Shown one piece after another: positions 24,147 to 32,799 of a stretch of DNA of 64,000 nt. Where the stretch lies: NCBI RefSeq assembly GCF_004804335.1, contig NZ_SRXY01000001.1, positions 1-64,000 of the forward strand, in the 5' to 3' direction. The notes under the pieces were generated by a model. It did not search any database and was not told the DNA's origin. It saw only the letters and a list, made by a program, of their open reading frames with translations. This stretch comes from Pacificoceanicola onchidii (GTDB lineage: Bacteria; Pseudomonadota; Alphaproteobacteria; Rhodobacterales; Rhodobacteraceae). Numbering within the stretch: position 1 is the stretch's first letter; each line of letters begins with the position of its first letter. The translations under genes were made by a program, and so were the position numbers.

Positions 24147-25034
24147 TCAATCGTTGCGATAGACGGCACAGAGGCAGCCGCTTTTCTTCAGCCGCGTGCA
24201 GAGTTTCCACGCCGCGTCCCGCGTGTTCCGGCCAATGCGCGCCATGTAATAGCCGCCCTGCGGCGAGGCGCGGCTCTTCTCCCAGATCAGCACCGGCTCT
24301 TCGCCGTTCAGCACCCGGGTGCAGCGTGCCGTCCTGCGGGCAAACAGGTTCAGCGCTTTTTTCTTCGTTGTCCCGAAGGCCAGTTGCACGCCGTAGGGCT
24401 TCACCACCGGCTCGGGCGGGGGATAGGCGGTCAGGATGCGTTTGCGGGCCAGCTCATGGCAGGCGCTCGCGAAAGGTTTGTCCTTTTGCAGCCGGAAGTC
24501 ATGGCTGTCCGGCGGCGTATCCGCCCACGTGCGGGCCGGGATTCCGGTGATGATGCGCACATAGTTGATCGTCTCTTTCGCCAGCCCACCGGTCCCGGCC
24601 ACAAGCCCATCCGCGCGCCGTTCGCCGCCGTTATAAGCCACCGCCGCCAGCCCGTGGTTGCCATAGCGCCGTCGCAGCTCCCCCAGATATTCCGCCGAAT
24701 ATTCAAGCGCTTCGGCAGGATTGTAAGGATCGCGCAAACCGCGCAGCTTGGCCGTTGAGGGAATGAACTGGGCGATGCCCTGCGCGTTTGCGTGGCTCAG
24801 CGCATTGGGGTTGAACCGGCTTTCCTGCCAGATCAGCCGGGCAAAGAACCCCGCGTCCAGACCATGCGCCCCGGCAAAACGCTCGATCGCCTGACAGGTG
24901 TCATAGACAAAATGCGCGGGCCTGATGCATTGCACGTAGCCAAAGGCCCCCGCCGAACACATCGTGCCCGCCTCCCGCGCATGACCCGCGCCGGGCAGAA
25001 GCAGGATCACCAAAAGCACCCATCGAAACACCAT
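24147..25034 (-). CDS. Lytic murein transglycosylase (SLT domain)
   Basis: 295 residues. A signal peptide comes first (VFRWVLLVILLLPGAGHA). The SLT domain spans about residues 45-165: the catalytic Glu lies in LIWQESRFNPNA, followed by GIAQFIPSTA and VAAYNGGERR-type AVAYNGG. The last 80 residues (YGVQLAFGTTKKKALNLFAR onwards) resemble a SPOR peptidoglycan-binding domain. It would cleave murein glycan strands in the periplasm. The ATG at 25034 is used; the TTG at 25046 is a less likely start. Confidence 0.88.
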   Translation of the reverse strand: MVFRWVLLVILLLPGAGHAREAGTMCSAGAFGYVQCIRPAHFVYDTCQAIERFAGAHGLDAGFFARLIWQESRFNPNALSHANAQGIAQFIPSTAKLRGLRDPYNPAEALEYSAEYLGELRRRYGNHGLAAVAYNGGERRADGLVAGTGGLAKETINYVRIITGIPARTWADTPPDSHDFRLQKDKPFASACHELARKRILTAYPPPEPVVKPYGVQLAFGTTKKKALNLFARRTARCTRVLNGEEPVLIWEKSRASPQGGYYMARIGRNTRDAAWKLCTRLKKSGCLCAVYRND

Positions 25035-25140
25035 GCGCAAGTACAACGCGCGCAGGGATAGAGGTCAACTCAGACTTTCATTACCCTGCCGGGCGTATTA
25101 GGTGGTTGAAACAAAGCGGCTCACAATTTCGGGATGGTCC

Positions 25141-26484
25141 ATGTCCTTCTTCGGCAAACTCAAGAACAGGCTGTTCAAGTCTTCCTCCAAACTCGATGAG
25201 GGGCTGGAGGCCATTGTCGAAGACGGTGGTCAGGAGGAAGTGCCCGAGACCCCGGTTGAAGCGCCTGTAGAGCCCCCTGTCGAGACGCCGCAAGCCCCGG
25301 TCGAAACTCCCCCTGCCGCGCCGCAGGAGGTGCCGGAGCCGGCCCCCGAACCGGCACCCGCGCCCGAGCCTGCCCCTGAGCCTGAGCCGTCGCTACCCGA
25401 ACCCAGACCAGAGCCGGAGGTGATCCCGCCAGCGGATCCGGAGCCGGCCCCTGCCCCGGTTCCCGAAGCCCCGGCCCCGGCAGAGCCCGCCGCGCCCGAA
25501 GCTCCGGAAGAGGCCCCCGCGCCGGAAGATACGGACGAGGCCCCCGAAGACCTCTCCATCGCCGCCGCGCTCGAAGAGGCCCCCGCAGAGGCCGCGCAGC
25601 CGGGCCTTCTGGGCCGTCTGTTTGGCCGCCAGTCCGGCGCGCCGGTGGTCAAGCGTGTGCTTGACGATGATATGGTCGAAAGCCTCGAAGAGCTGCTGAT
25701 CGCCTCGGACATGGGGGTCGATACGGCCCTGCGCGTCGCCGCGAACATCGCCGAAGGGCGCATGGGCAAGAAACTTTCGGTGCAGGAGATCAAGCAACTG
25801 CTCGCCAGCGAGATCGCCCGCATCATGGAGCCGGTGGCCCGCCCGCTGCCGCTCTACCCGACCAAACCTCAGGTGGTTCTGGTGGTTGGGGTGAACGGCT
25901 CCGGCAAGACCACAACCATCGGCAAACTGGCCAGCCAGTTCCGCGCTGCGGGCAAGAAGGTGGTGATTGCCGCAGGCGACACTTTCCGCGCCGCCGCCGT
26001 GGAGCAACTTCAGGTCTGGGGTGAGCGCGCCAATGTGCCGGTGCTGACCGCACCCGAAGGCACGGACCCGGCGAGCCTCGCCTTTGACGCCATGACCCGC
26101 GCGCAGGCCGACGGCGCGGATCTTCTGATGATCGACACCGCAGGCCGGTTGCAGAACCGCGCGGATCTTATGGAAGAACTGGCCAAGATCGTCCGGGTGA
26201 TCCGCAAGAAAGACCCCGAAGCGCCGCACAACACGCTCTTGGTGCTCGATGCCACCACCGGGCAGAACGCGGTCAATCAGGTCGAGACCTTCCAGAAGCT
26301 TTCGGACGTGTCGGGCCTTGTCATGACCAAGCTCGACGGCACCGCCAAGGGCGGCGTTCTGGTGTCTCTGGCGGACAAGTTCGGCCTGCCGATCCATGCC
26401 ATCGGCGTGGGCGAGCAGATCGACGATCTTGCCCCGTTTGATCCCGAAGAATTTGCCGCCGCATTGACCGGGCTGGAAGGATAA
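25141..26484 (+). CDS. ftsY: Signal recognition particle receptor FtsY
   Basis: 447 residues. Residues about 24-150 form an acidic, proline- and glutamate-rich A domain of low complexity. The NG GTPase domain follows: VNGSGKTTTIGKL (P-loop, residues 251-263), DTFRAAAVEQL, DTAGRL and TKLDGTAKGG. FtsY docks SRP-ribosome complexes at the membrane for co-translational insertion. The start at MSFFGKLKNRL is chosen for the conserved basic amphipathic opening; the frame is open to 25102. Confidence 0.96.
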   Translation: MSFFGKLKNRLFKSSSKLDEGLEAIVEDGGQEEVPETPVEAPVEPPVETPQAPVETPPAAPQEVPEPAPEPAPAPEPAPEPEPSLPEPRPEPEVIPPADPEPAPAPVPEAPAPAEPAAPEAPEEAPAPEDTDEAPEDLSIAAALEEAPAEAAQPGLLGRLFGRQSGAPVVKRVLDDDMVESLEELLIASDMGVDTALRVAANIAEGRMGKKLSVQEIKQLLASEIARIMEPVARPLPLYPTKPQVVLVVGVNGSGKTTTIGKLASQFRAAGKKVVIAAGDTFRAAAVEQLQVWGERANVPVLTAPEGTDPASLAFDAMTRAQADGADLLMIDTAGRLQNRADLMEELAKIVRVIRKKDPEAPHNTLLVLDATTGQNAVNQVETFQKLSDVSGLVMTKLDGTAKGGVLVSLADKFGLPIHAIGVGEQIDDLAPFDPEEFAAALTGLEG

Positions 26485-26584
26485 CCCTCCGCCTCGGCCC
26501 GAAAAACCGGCGGGGCCTTGCGCAAATTAACTCAAAAGCAACTAAATTCTTCCCCGTTCGGCGGGCCTTGGGCACAATGGCGGC

Positions 26585-26992
26585 ATGACACGCACAGCCT
26601 CTCTTGCCCTTGGCCTGTTTCTTGGCCTGAGCCCCCTCACCGCCATCGCGGCAGAATCGATGTCGGGTGGGGATTTCGAACGCTACGTTGACGGAAAGAC
26701 CCTTTATTTCGGCCTCGCGGGCAAAGCCTACGGCGCCGAGGAGTACCTGCCGAACCGGCAGGTGCGCTGGTCCTTCCTCGATGGCAAATGCAAGGATGGC
26801 TACTGGTACGAAGAGGCCGGGTCGATCTGTTTTGTCTACGAGGACAAGCCGGAACCGCAGTGCTGGTCCTTCTTCCAGGAAGGTGACAAGCTGCGGGCGG
26901 TGTTTGAAAACGATCCGACCAGCACGGTGCTCTACGAGGCGCAGCAGGACGAAGAACCGATGCTCTGCTACGGGCCGGACGTCGGCGTGTAA
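26585..26992 (+). CDS. Small secreted protein of unknown function
   Basis: 135 residues with a signal peptide ending near AIAAES. The mature part contains FERYVDGKTLYFGLAGKAYG, WSFLDGKCKDGYWYEE and four cysteines (CKDG, ICFV, QCWSF, LCYG), consistent with two disulfides in the periplasm. The layout resembles small Rhodobacteraceae proteins of unknown role. It lies 100 bases after ftsY. Confidence 0.75.
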   Translation: MTRTASLALGLFLGLSPLTAIAAESMSGGDFERYVDGKTLYFGLAGKAYGAEEYLPNRQVRWSFLDGKCKDGYWYEEAGSICFVYEDKPEPQCWSFFQEGDKLRAVFENDPTSTVLYEAQQDEEPMLCYGPDVGV

Positions 26993-27031
26993 TCCCCCGG
27001 CGCGGGGCCGGGGGACCGGGTCAAACCGGGA

Positions 27032-27508
27032 TTACTTGCCCGAAAGCTGCTGCAGCGCGCCGGCCCAGTCTTCGACATGGTAGGTGCGGGCAATCTTGCC
27101 GTCTTCCAGCTCGTGAATGTCGATGGTCAGGATGTCAAAGCTGCGGCCCTGACCGTCCACGCCAAAGAACGGCGCAACCGGGGTGCCGGTGGCACGGCTG
27201 CGCACCACAACCACGTCGCCGCTTTCGTGCATCGCCTCGACTTTCCAGTTCATGTCCGGGATCAGCTTGGAAAAGCCGCCCATCTGGCCAAGGAACGCCT
27301 CGCGGCTCTTGGACTTGCCGGAGTAGTCGCCGATGCTCTGCCAATCCGCTTCCGTCACCTCCACAAGGGCGGCCTGATGGCTTTCGGAGCCGGGGTTGCT
27401 GAGCAGGTCATAGAAAACCTGAACGGTCTCGGTGTTGTCGGCAAGAGCGGCACCGGCAAAGGAAATGGCGGTGGCGATGCCAGCGAAAAGCGTGCGTGTC
27501 TTGGTCAT
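27032..27508 (-). CDS. SnoaL-like protein with signal peptide
   Basis: 158 residues. A signal peptide (SFAGAALA) precedes a SnoaL-like/NTF2-fold domain, seen in VQVFYDLLSNPGSESHQAAL, IPDMNWKVEAMHESGDVVVV and DILTIDIHELEDGKIARTYH. Members act as cyclases or isomerases or only bind ligands. It is divergent from the LysR regulator at 27646 with 137 bases between, so that regulator probably controls it. Confidence 0.82.
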   Translation of the reverse strand: MTKTRTLFAGIATAISFAGAALADNTETVQVFYDLLSNPGSESHQAALVEVTEADWQSIGDYSGKSKSREAFLGQMGGFSKLIPDMNWKVEAMHESGDVVVVRSRATGTPVAPFFGVDGQGRSFDILTIDIHELEDGKIARTYHVEDWAGALQQLSGK

Positions 27509-27645
27509 GGGATCTGTCCTTTTGCGATTGTGAGGACCGCGTTTGTCGTCTGACGTTTGTCGCGGTGCGTGCCGTTAAGATGGACAAATCTCCAATGTTT
27601 CATAAGATAGGATATTTAAATCTCACTGTTCGGATTTCTTGAACT

Positions 27646-28578
27646 ATGATCGACCGCCTGCGCCAGTTGGCCATCTTTGCCCGGACCATCGACCACGGCT
27701 CCTTTCGCGGGGCGGCGCGGGATCTGGCGCTGTCGCCTTCGGTGGTCAGCCACCATGTCTCGCAGCTCGAAGAGCAGCTTGGCGTGCCGCTGATCTACCG
27801 CTCGACCCGCAAACTGAGCCTGACGCCGGAAGGGGAGCGGCTTCTGGCGGCGACGCACAAGATGCTGGCGGCGGTCGAAGGGGAGCTGGCGGACCTGTCC
27901 GCCGAGGCCAAGGAGCCCAGCGGCACCCTGCGGATCACCCTGCCCGCCGTTCTGTCTCAATCGGTGCTGATGGCGCGGATTGCCGCCTTCTCCGCCCGCT
28001 ATCCCCGCATCGCGCTGACGCTGGATGTCTCGGACGTGCGGCGGGAGCTGATCGCGGATCGGTTCGATCTGGCCATTCGGCTGGGTGCGGGGGCCAGAAC
28101 CTCCGCCACCTCGCGCCGGTTGTTCGACCTGCGCCGTGTGCTGGTGGCCCCGCGCGCCCTGGTCGACGCGCGCGGGCCGGTCTCCCACCCCGCGCAACTT
28201 CAGGACTGGCCGTGGTACACGCTGGAAGCGGTGCATGCCCGGACCGAGCGGTTCACCGATGCCAGCGGTCAGACGGCGACTGTCCGGCTGGAGCCTATCG
28301 CGCAGACCAACGACGTATCGGCGCTCTACAGCCTGTCCAAAGCCGGGGCGGCACTGGCGATGGTGCCCGATTTCCTCGCACAGGACGACATTGCGGCGGG
28401 GCGGATGGTGCATGTGCTGCCGGACTGGAGCCTGCCTGCGATTGAGGCTTTTGCGGTCTGGCCCGCCAATGCGCCGAAACACGGGATCGTGCATCTGGCT
28501 CTGGACGCCCTGAGCGACCGCCCCCGCCCCTCCCGGCGCACCGGGGCAAAGCCCCGGCCTACCGGACCGGCACTCTGA
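27646..28578 (+). CDS. LysR family transcriptional regulator
   Basis: 310 residues. The N-terminal helix-turn-helix reads GSFRGAARDLALSPSVVSHH then VSQLEEQLGVPLIYRSTR, followed by a LysR substrate-binding domain from about residue 90. Codons for the last 14 residues lie in a dispersed GC hairpin repeat (28541-28565), so the C terminus RTGAKPRPTGPAL is repeat-derived. It is divergent from the SnoaL-like gene and probably regulates it. Confidence 0.9.
   Translation: MIDRLRQLAIFARTIDHGSFRGAARDLALSPSVVSHHVSQLEEQLGVPLIYRSTRKLSLTPEGERLLAATHKMLAAVEGELADLSAEAKEPSGTLRITLPAVLSQSVLMARIAAFSARYPRIALTLDVSDVRRELIADRFDLAIRLGAGARTSATSRRLFDLRRVLVAPRALVDARGPVSHPAQLQDWPWYTLEAVHARTERFTDASGQTATVRLEPIAQTNDVSALYSLSKAGAALAMVPDFLAQDDIAAGRMVHVLPDWSLPAIEAFAVWPANAPKHGIVHLALDALSDRPRPSRRTGAKPRPTGPAL
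28541..28565. repeat. Dispersed GC hairpin repeat with TACC side
   Basis: CCGGGGC-AAA-GCCCCGG followed by CCTACCGG. Reverse copies of the same plan are GTAGGCCGGGGCTCTGCCCC at 41406-41428 and, with other paired bases, at 45710-45734. This copy overlaps the 3' end of a LysR gene. Confidence 0.6.
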
Positions 28579-28599
28579 CACCTCCCGAGACGCACAGTC

Positions 28600-29484
28600 T
28601 CAGGCGGCGAAGCCTGTGCTGGCGCTGCCGGGCCGCGTGCTGACCGCCGCAAACCCCTGCCGCAGGTAGTCCTGCATCACCGCAACCAACTCGCGCCGGG
28701 TGCTGGTCCCATACATGTTGATCGCCTGCAGGCCCTGATCCGGCAGGATGCCGGGATCAATGTACTCCAGAAACTCCGGCGCGTGCCCTTCGAGATGCGA
28801 CGTCACCGCCAGATCGGCGCTGACCGAGGCTTCGACCGTGCGGTCGCTGTCCGTGGTCACCGCCATCTCCCAATCAATCCCCGCCTTGTCCAGCAAGGCC
28901 AGCGCCGCAGGGCGGAAGCCGCAGTTCTGGTTATAGGCCAGCCGCAGGGGCCGCGCCCGGCAGGCGGTGCCCCCCGGCGCGCCAACCCAGCGCAGCGGCA
29001 CGGAGGCCAGCGTTTCGCCCCCCTCGCCCACCGTGTCTTCGGTGGTCAGGATCACATCCGCCTCTCCCTTGGAGAACAGCCCCTTCACGTCCCGCGTATA
29101 AGAGCTGACCAGCCGCACCTTCACACGCGGATGGCTGCGCCCCATACGCCGCAGCACCTCGGGGATCACCGGGTAGACGATGTCATGCGGCACGCCGAGC
29201 ACCAGCTCGCCCTCCCAGCTCTGATCGGTCAGACGGCTGTAAATCTCGTCGTTCAGATCAATCATCTTCTGCGCATAGGTCTGCAGCTGCACCCCGGCGG
29301 GTGTCAGCGTCACGCCGCGCCCCGAGCGCTCCAGCAACTTGAGATCGAGCATCTCTTCGAGCCGTTTGAGCTGCATGGAGACCGCCGATTGCGTCAGGTT
29401 CAGGAAACCGGCGGCCCGTGTCACACCCCCGGAATCGGCCACGGCCAGGAAAGAGCGCAGGGTGGTGATGTCGAGATTTCGCAT
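28600..29484 (-). CDS. LysR family transcriptional regulator
   Basis: 294 residues. The helix-turn-helix is SGGVTRAAGFLNLTQSAVSM then QLKRLEEMLDLKLLERSGR. The effector domain follows from about residue 92, with VLGVPHDIVYPVIPEVLRRM. It is divergent from the small DUF1127 gene at 29609 across 124 bases and is therefore its probable regulator. The two LysR genes in this stretch converge and are not close paralogues. Confidence 0.9.
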   Translation of the reverse strand: MRNLDITTLRSFLAVADSGGVTRAAGFLNLTQSAVSMQLKRLEEMLDLKLLERSGRGVTLTPAGVQLQTYAQKMIDLNDEIYSRLTDQSWEGELVLGVPHDIVYPVIPEVLRRMGRSHPRVKVRLVSSYTRDVKGLFSKGEADVILTTEDTVGEGGETLASVPLRWVGAPGGTACRARPLRLAYNQNCGFRPAALALLDKAGIDWEMAVTTDSDRTVEASVSADLAVTSHLEGHAPEFLEYIDPGILPDQGLQAINMYGTSTRRELVAVMQDYLRQGFAAVSTRPGSASTGFAA

Positions 29485-29608
29485 TCATCAATCCTCGTGA
29501 TGGAATACTTAAAGAACATTCGTTTCACAAATGATCGCACATCCTGCATATCATCACCATACGAAATGACCAAGTCCGGTATCATCACAATTCTTGAAGG
29601 AGACTATC

Positions 29609-29815
29609 ATGATCCGTGCTCTACCCCTGATCGCCCCGCAGATTGCGCTGCGCCCCCTCTCCCGCCTCGGCCAGTGGGCCGCGCTTGCCCGGCAACGCCG
29701 CGCTCTGGCCAGGCTTGACGACGCGGCGCTGAGCGACATCGGATTGTCGCGCGATGCGGCACAATCCGAAGCCAGCCGCCCGTTTTGGGACGCTCCGTCA
29801 AATTGGCGCATTTGA
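29609..29815 (+). CDS. DUF1127 small protein
   Basis: 68 residues. The C-terminal half ALARLDDAALSDIGLSRDAA matches the DUF1127 domain, an arginine-rich small domain common in alphaproteobacteria, with members linked to RNA maturation and phosphate or nitrogen responses. The start has AAGGAG at ideal spacing. It is divergent from a LysR regulator. Confidence 0.85.
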   Translation: MIRALPLIAPQIALRPLSRLGQWAALARQRRALARLDDAALSDIGLSRDAAQSEASRPFWDAPSNWRI

Positions 29816-29964
29816 AACCTGTCTTTCGGTCGCAGATCGGCCGGTTGTGCTTGAAAAACGCCGGGGCTTCCCCAATATTCCATTCAGGGTCCACGCTTGC
29901 ATTGGCACGCGTGGGGTCCGCGCCTGTCGCGCGGAGTTGAACAGGGATTAATCGGAGGCTTTTC

Positions 29965-30708
29965 ATGGCTGACTTTAACACGATCCGGGCTTCTGGCGTC
30001 TCCGGCGCCCGCGCCGCCCAGATTGACGAAGGGCTGCGCGCCCATATGAACAAGGTCTACGCGACGATGTCCGTTGGCACGCTGCTGACGTTCCTCGTGG
30101 CCTGGGCTGTTGGCTCCAACGCCGATCTGCTGAGCATCTTCCGCGACCCGGCGACGCTGCAGCCGAATATCCTCGGCTGGATCGTGATGTTCGCACCGCT
30201 GGGCATGATCTTCCTCTTCGGCGGCATGATCAACCGGCTGTCAATGGCTGGCGCACAGCTGTTCTTCTATGCGTTCGCGGCCATCATGGGCCTGTCGATG
30301 GCGTGGATTTTCGTGGCCTTCACCGGCTACTCGATCGCGCAGATCTTCCTCGTGACCTCGATCGCCTTTGCCGGTCTGTCGCTCTGGGGCTACACCACGA
30401 AAAAGGACATCTCCGGCTGGGGCTCCTTCCTGATCATGGGTGTGATCGGCATCATCGTGGCGTCGCTGCTCAACATCTTCCTGCAATCGCCGGCGATCTA
30501 TTACGCCGTGTCGATCCTGGGTGTGCTGATCTTCGCGGGTCTGACCGCCTATGACACGCAGAAGATCAAGAACGAGTACATCCAGCACGCCGCACATGCG
30601 GATCAGGAGTGGCTGGGCAAAGCCGCCATCATGGGCGCGCTGAGCCTCTACCTCGACTTCATCAACATGTTCATGTTCCTGCTGCAGCTGTTCGGCAACC
30701 GCGAATAA
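29965..30708 (+). CDS. BAX inhibitor-1/YccA family membrane protein
   Basis: 247 residues with seven membrane helices. The family ends SILGVLIFAGLTAYDTQKIK and MGALSLYLDFINMFMFLLQL carry the conserved aspartates that gate ion leak in BI-1 proteins. The N-terminal tail (IDEGLRAHMNKVYATMSVG) is the rhodobacterial form. The ribosome site is GGAGG. A strong terminator follows. Confidence 0.92.
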   Translation: MADFNTIRASGVSGARAAQIDEGLRAHMNKVYATMSVGTLLTFLVAWAVGSNADLLSIFRDPATLQPNILGWIVMFAPLGMIFLFGGMINRLSMAGAQLFFYAFAAIMGLSMAWIFVAFTGYSIAQIFLVTSIAFAGLSLWGYTTKKDISGWGSFLIMGVIGIIVASLLNIFLQSPAIYYAVSILGVLIFAGLTAYDTQKIKNEYIQHAAHADQEWLGKAAIMGALSLYLDFINMFMFLLQLFGNRE

Positions 30709-30730
30709 CATTTGCACCATGACACTTACG

Positions 30731-30764
30731 AAAGGGCCGGTCACCGCGACCGGCCCTTTTCGTT
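30731..30764 (+). terminator. Rho-independent terminator
   Basis: GGGCCGGTC (30734-30742) pairs with GACCGGCCC (30748-30756), with TTTTCGTTT after it. It ends the BAX inhibitor-like gene. Confidence 0.9.
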
Positions 30765-30833
30765 TGGCGAGGTTTTTATTGCTTGGTGCGCGATCCGCGC
30801 TAGGCTCAGGGCAACCACGGGGGAGACTGGTCT

Positions 30834-31289
30834 ATGCCAAAGATCACGCGCGAGGCAGTGAAGCGGGAAACGGGAGACGGCGCTTGCGGGCCTTACGAAG
30901 AGCTGAGGTTCAGCGACAGCGGCGGGCTGACCCAGTTCGGCGCGCATGAGGAAATCCTGCAACCGGGCTCCAGCTCATCCACGCTGCACTGGCACGCGGA
31001 AGAGGACGAAATGGTCTATGTGCTCGACGGCAATGTCACCCTGCGCGAAGGCGACACGGAAACGCCGCTCACCGCCGGTGAGGCGGCCTGCTTCAAGGCC
31101 GGGGTCGAGACAGGCCATTGCATCGAGAACCGCAGCAAGGCCCCGGCCCGCCTTCTGGTCATCGGAACGCGGGCCGTGCGCGACCGGGTGCACTACCCCA
31201 ACCACGACCGCGTCCAGCACGTGGACCGCGCCCATGACGAGCGCCGCTGGAGCAATGAGGCGGGCGCGCCCGCCGATCCGTTGCCATAA
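30834..31289 (+). CDS. Cupin domain protein
   Basis: 151 residues with one cupin barrel. The metal motif is LHWHAEEDEMVYVLDG (two His and Glu) and the second motif GVETGHCIEN supplies the last His. Length and context suggest a small metal-binding sugar- or acid-modifying cupin, with no defined substrate. An end rich in His and Arg (YPNHDRVQHVDRAHDERRW) follows the barrel, as in several rhodobacterial cupins. The start has GGGGGAG nearby. Confidence 0.85.
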   Translation: MPKITREAVKRETGDGACGPYEELRFSDSGGLTQFGAHEEILQPGSSSSTLHWHAEEDEMVYVLDGNVTLREGDTETPLTAGEAACFKAGVETGHCIENRSKAPARLLVIGTRAVRDRVHYPNHDRVQHVDRAHDERRWSNEAGAPADPLP

Positions 31290-31362
31290 AGACTCGCCCC
31301 CGCACGGTTTGGCCGGAATTCGCCGATGACCCCTGTGCGGGGATTCACCCAGGGCCCTAGAA

Positions 31363-31379
31363 GCGTTATACTATAACGC
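31363..31379. promoter_or_regulatory. Operator-like palindrome
   Basis: GCGTTATA-C-TATAACGC, perfect 8 base arms, 29 bases before the start at 31408. It could be a repressor site for that gene. No regulator gene is adjacent. Confidence 0.4.
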
Positions 31380-31407
31380 AAGTTGCCCAAATCCGCAGAG
31401 AGACGCC

Positions 31408-31836
31408 ATGAAAACCAGTCCGATCGCCCTGCTCGCCGCCCTTGGCGCCACATCCGCTGCCGCCCAGCCGGACACATGGGACCTGCTGGATGATATCGAG
31501 ATCGACGAGATCGTGACGGAAACCTCCTACGAGGTGAAAAAGCGCTACCCGGCCGGGATTGCCGAAGCCCCGCAATCCATCACCATCACCGGCTACGCCG
31601 CCCCGGCGCTGCCCGGTGAACTCGTCCAGGAACTGATGCTGGTGGCGGACATGGGCACCTGCCCGTTCTGCGGCAGCCTCGATCACGGGGCCTCGCTGAT
31701 GGTCTCGCTGGCCGAGCCGATCCCTGCGGTGGACGAAAACAAACGCATTACCCTGCAAGGCACCCTGCGCCGCGTCACGGACCCACAAACCTGGCAGGCA
31801 GTGATCATGGAAGACGCGCGGATCGTCTCCGACTAG
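31408..31836 (+). CDS. Small periplasmic protein with CPFCG motif, function unknown
   Basis: 142 residues with a signal peptide ending near AAAQ. The mature part has a mixed beta pattern (PQSITITGYAAPALPGELVQ) and the motif MGTCPFCGSLDHGASLMVSL at about residues 88-107. The CxxC and nearby His could bind a metal or be redox active. The final part, KRITLQGTLRRVTD followed by WQAVIMEDARIV, looks like an OB-type strand region. Family not recognised; similar proteins occur in Rhodobacteraceae with no assigned role. Confidence 0.75.
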   Translation: MKTSPIALLAALGATSAAAQPDTWDLLDDIEIDEIVTETSYEVKKRYPAGIAEAPQSITITGYAAPALPGELVQELMLVADMGTCPFCGSLDHGASLMVSLAEPIPAVDENKRITLQGTLRRVTDPQTWQAVIMEDARIVSD

Positions 31837-31867
31837 GGCCTCCACCGCCTCCCGATCAAACACAGAA

Positions 31868-31897
31868 AAGGCCGCTGCAGGAACCCTGCGCGGCCTT
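31868..31897. terminator. Two-way terminator
   Basis: AAGGCCGC and GCGGCCTT arms extend with TGCAGG and CCCTGC into a near-perfect stem, with T tracts on either side. It serves the converging genes that stop at 31836 and 31924. Confidence 0.7.
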
Positions 31898-31923
31898 CTT
31901 CGTTCCGAAAGGAACGCGCAAGA

Positions 31924-32091
31924 TTACTTGATCTTGCCTTCCTTGTATTCCACGTGCTTGCGCGCAACCGGGTCGTACTTCCGGATGACCATTTTCTCGG
32001 TCATGGTGCGTGCGTTTTTCTTGGTCACATAGAAGTGGCCGGTGCCTGCGGTCGAGTTCAGGCGGATCTTGATAGTCGTCGGCTTCGCCAT
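31924..32091 (-). CDS. rpmG: 50S ribosomal protein L33
   Basis: 55 residues. [20 protein letters not shown] then [20 protein letters not shown] is the alphaproteobacterial L33. It lacks the four zinc-binding cysteines of C+ L33 forms. The frame runs open further upstream to 32301 but the ATG at 32091 is the conserved start, with AGGAGACACGACA before it. Confidence 0.96.
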   Translation of the reverse strand: MAKPTTIKIRLNSTAGTGHFYVTKKNARTMTEKMVIRKYDPVARKHVEYKEGKIK

Positions 32092-32189
32092 TGTCGTGTC
32101 TCCTGGGGTCGTGCTGCTACAGGGCGGCAGCCCCGTGAAAATCGTTCGAGCCTGCCTTTTACCCGCACCGCCCCCCGAGTCAACGGGGT

Positions 32190-32228
32190 AGGCGAGAAAA
32201 TAAAGGCGTTTCGGGCGAAACCCGAAAC
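32190..32228 (-). terminator. Terminator of rnpB
   Basis: On the minus strand GTTTCGGG-TTTCG-CCCGAAAC (32228-32208) is followed by GCCTTTATTTTC. It lies nine bases beyond the mature RNA end. Confidence 0.8.
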
Positions 32229-32236
32229 AGAAGAAC

Positions 32237-32659
32237 GCGCGGAAGGCCTGTAAGCCGGATTCTGTCCCGGCGCCGGTCTCCCGGGCGCCTTGGACGGCCA
32301 TTCCTCTGGGCCATGCGTTGCCACATGGCTCAAGCTGCCAACCCGGACCACTCGGGGTGAAGCCCCCCTGCCCCGATATTCCGACCCGGGAAAACCCGAA
32401 AGGGAATCAGGCGGGCGCGCGGTCCCTATTTGGCATTGCTCCCGGTGGGGCTTGCCATGCGGGGTCTGTTGCCAGCCCCCCGGTGGGCTCTTACCCCACC
32501 GTTTCACCCTTACCCCATCCGAAGAAGGGGCGGTTTCATTTCTGTGGCGCTCTCCGTCAGGTTACCCTGCCCGGGCGTTACCCGGCACCGATGCTTCAGC
32601 GAGTCCGGACTTTCCTCTCGCTCTCCAAGGAGAGAAAGCGGCCGTCCAGCCTTCCGCGC
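32237..32659 (-). ncRNA. rnpB: RNase P RNA (A type)
   Basis: About 423 bases, on the minus strand. Read 5' to 3', P1 (GCGCGGAAGGC) opens at 32659, followed by TGGACGGCCGC, then GAGAGGAAAGTCCGGACTCG and GGTAACGCCCGGGCAGG of the conserved core. The end has GAATCCGGCTTACAGGCC, and the final GGCCTTCCGCGC pairs back with P1 at 32237. RNase P RNA cleaves tRNA precursors. Ends are set by the P1 stem and may be off by a base or two. Confidence 0.95.
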
Positions 32660-32702
32660 AAGCGCCGCAATAAGAAGCGCGGCCGCAGCCGTCAATCCCC
32701 TG

Positions 32703-32723
32703 CTTCTTCTCTGTCCAAATATC
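32703..32723. repeat. Short dispersed intergenic motif
   Basis: CTTCTTCTCTGTCCAAATAT followed by C, the same motif as at 10747. It is in the gap between rnpB and the hydrolase gene at 32800. Confidence 0.6.
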
Positions 32724-32799
32724 AATGCCCCGCCACACAAACGCAGGCCGCCGGATCACCGGACGCGCGCCGCAGGCGCGCGGAGGAGGCAGCGCAGGC

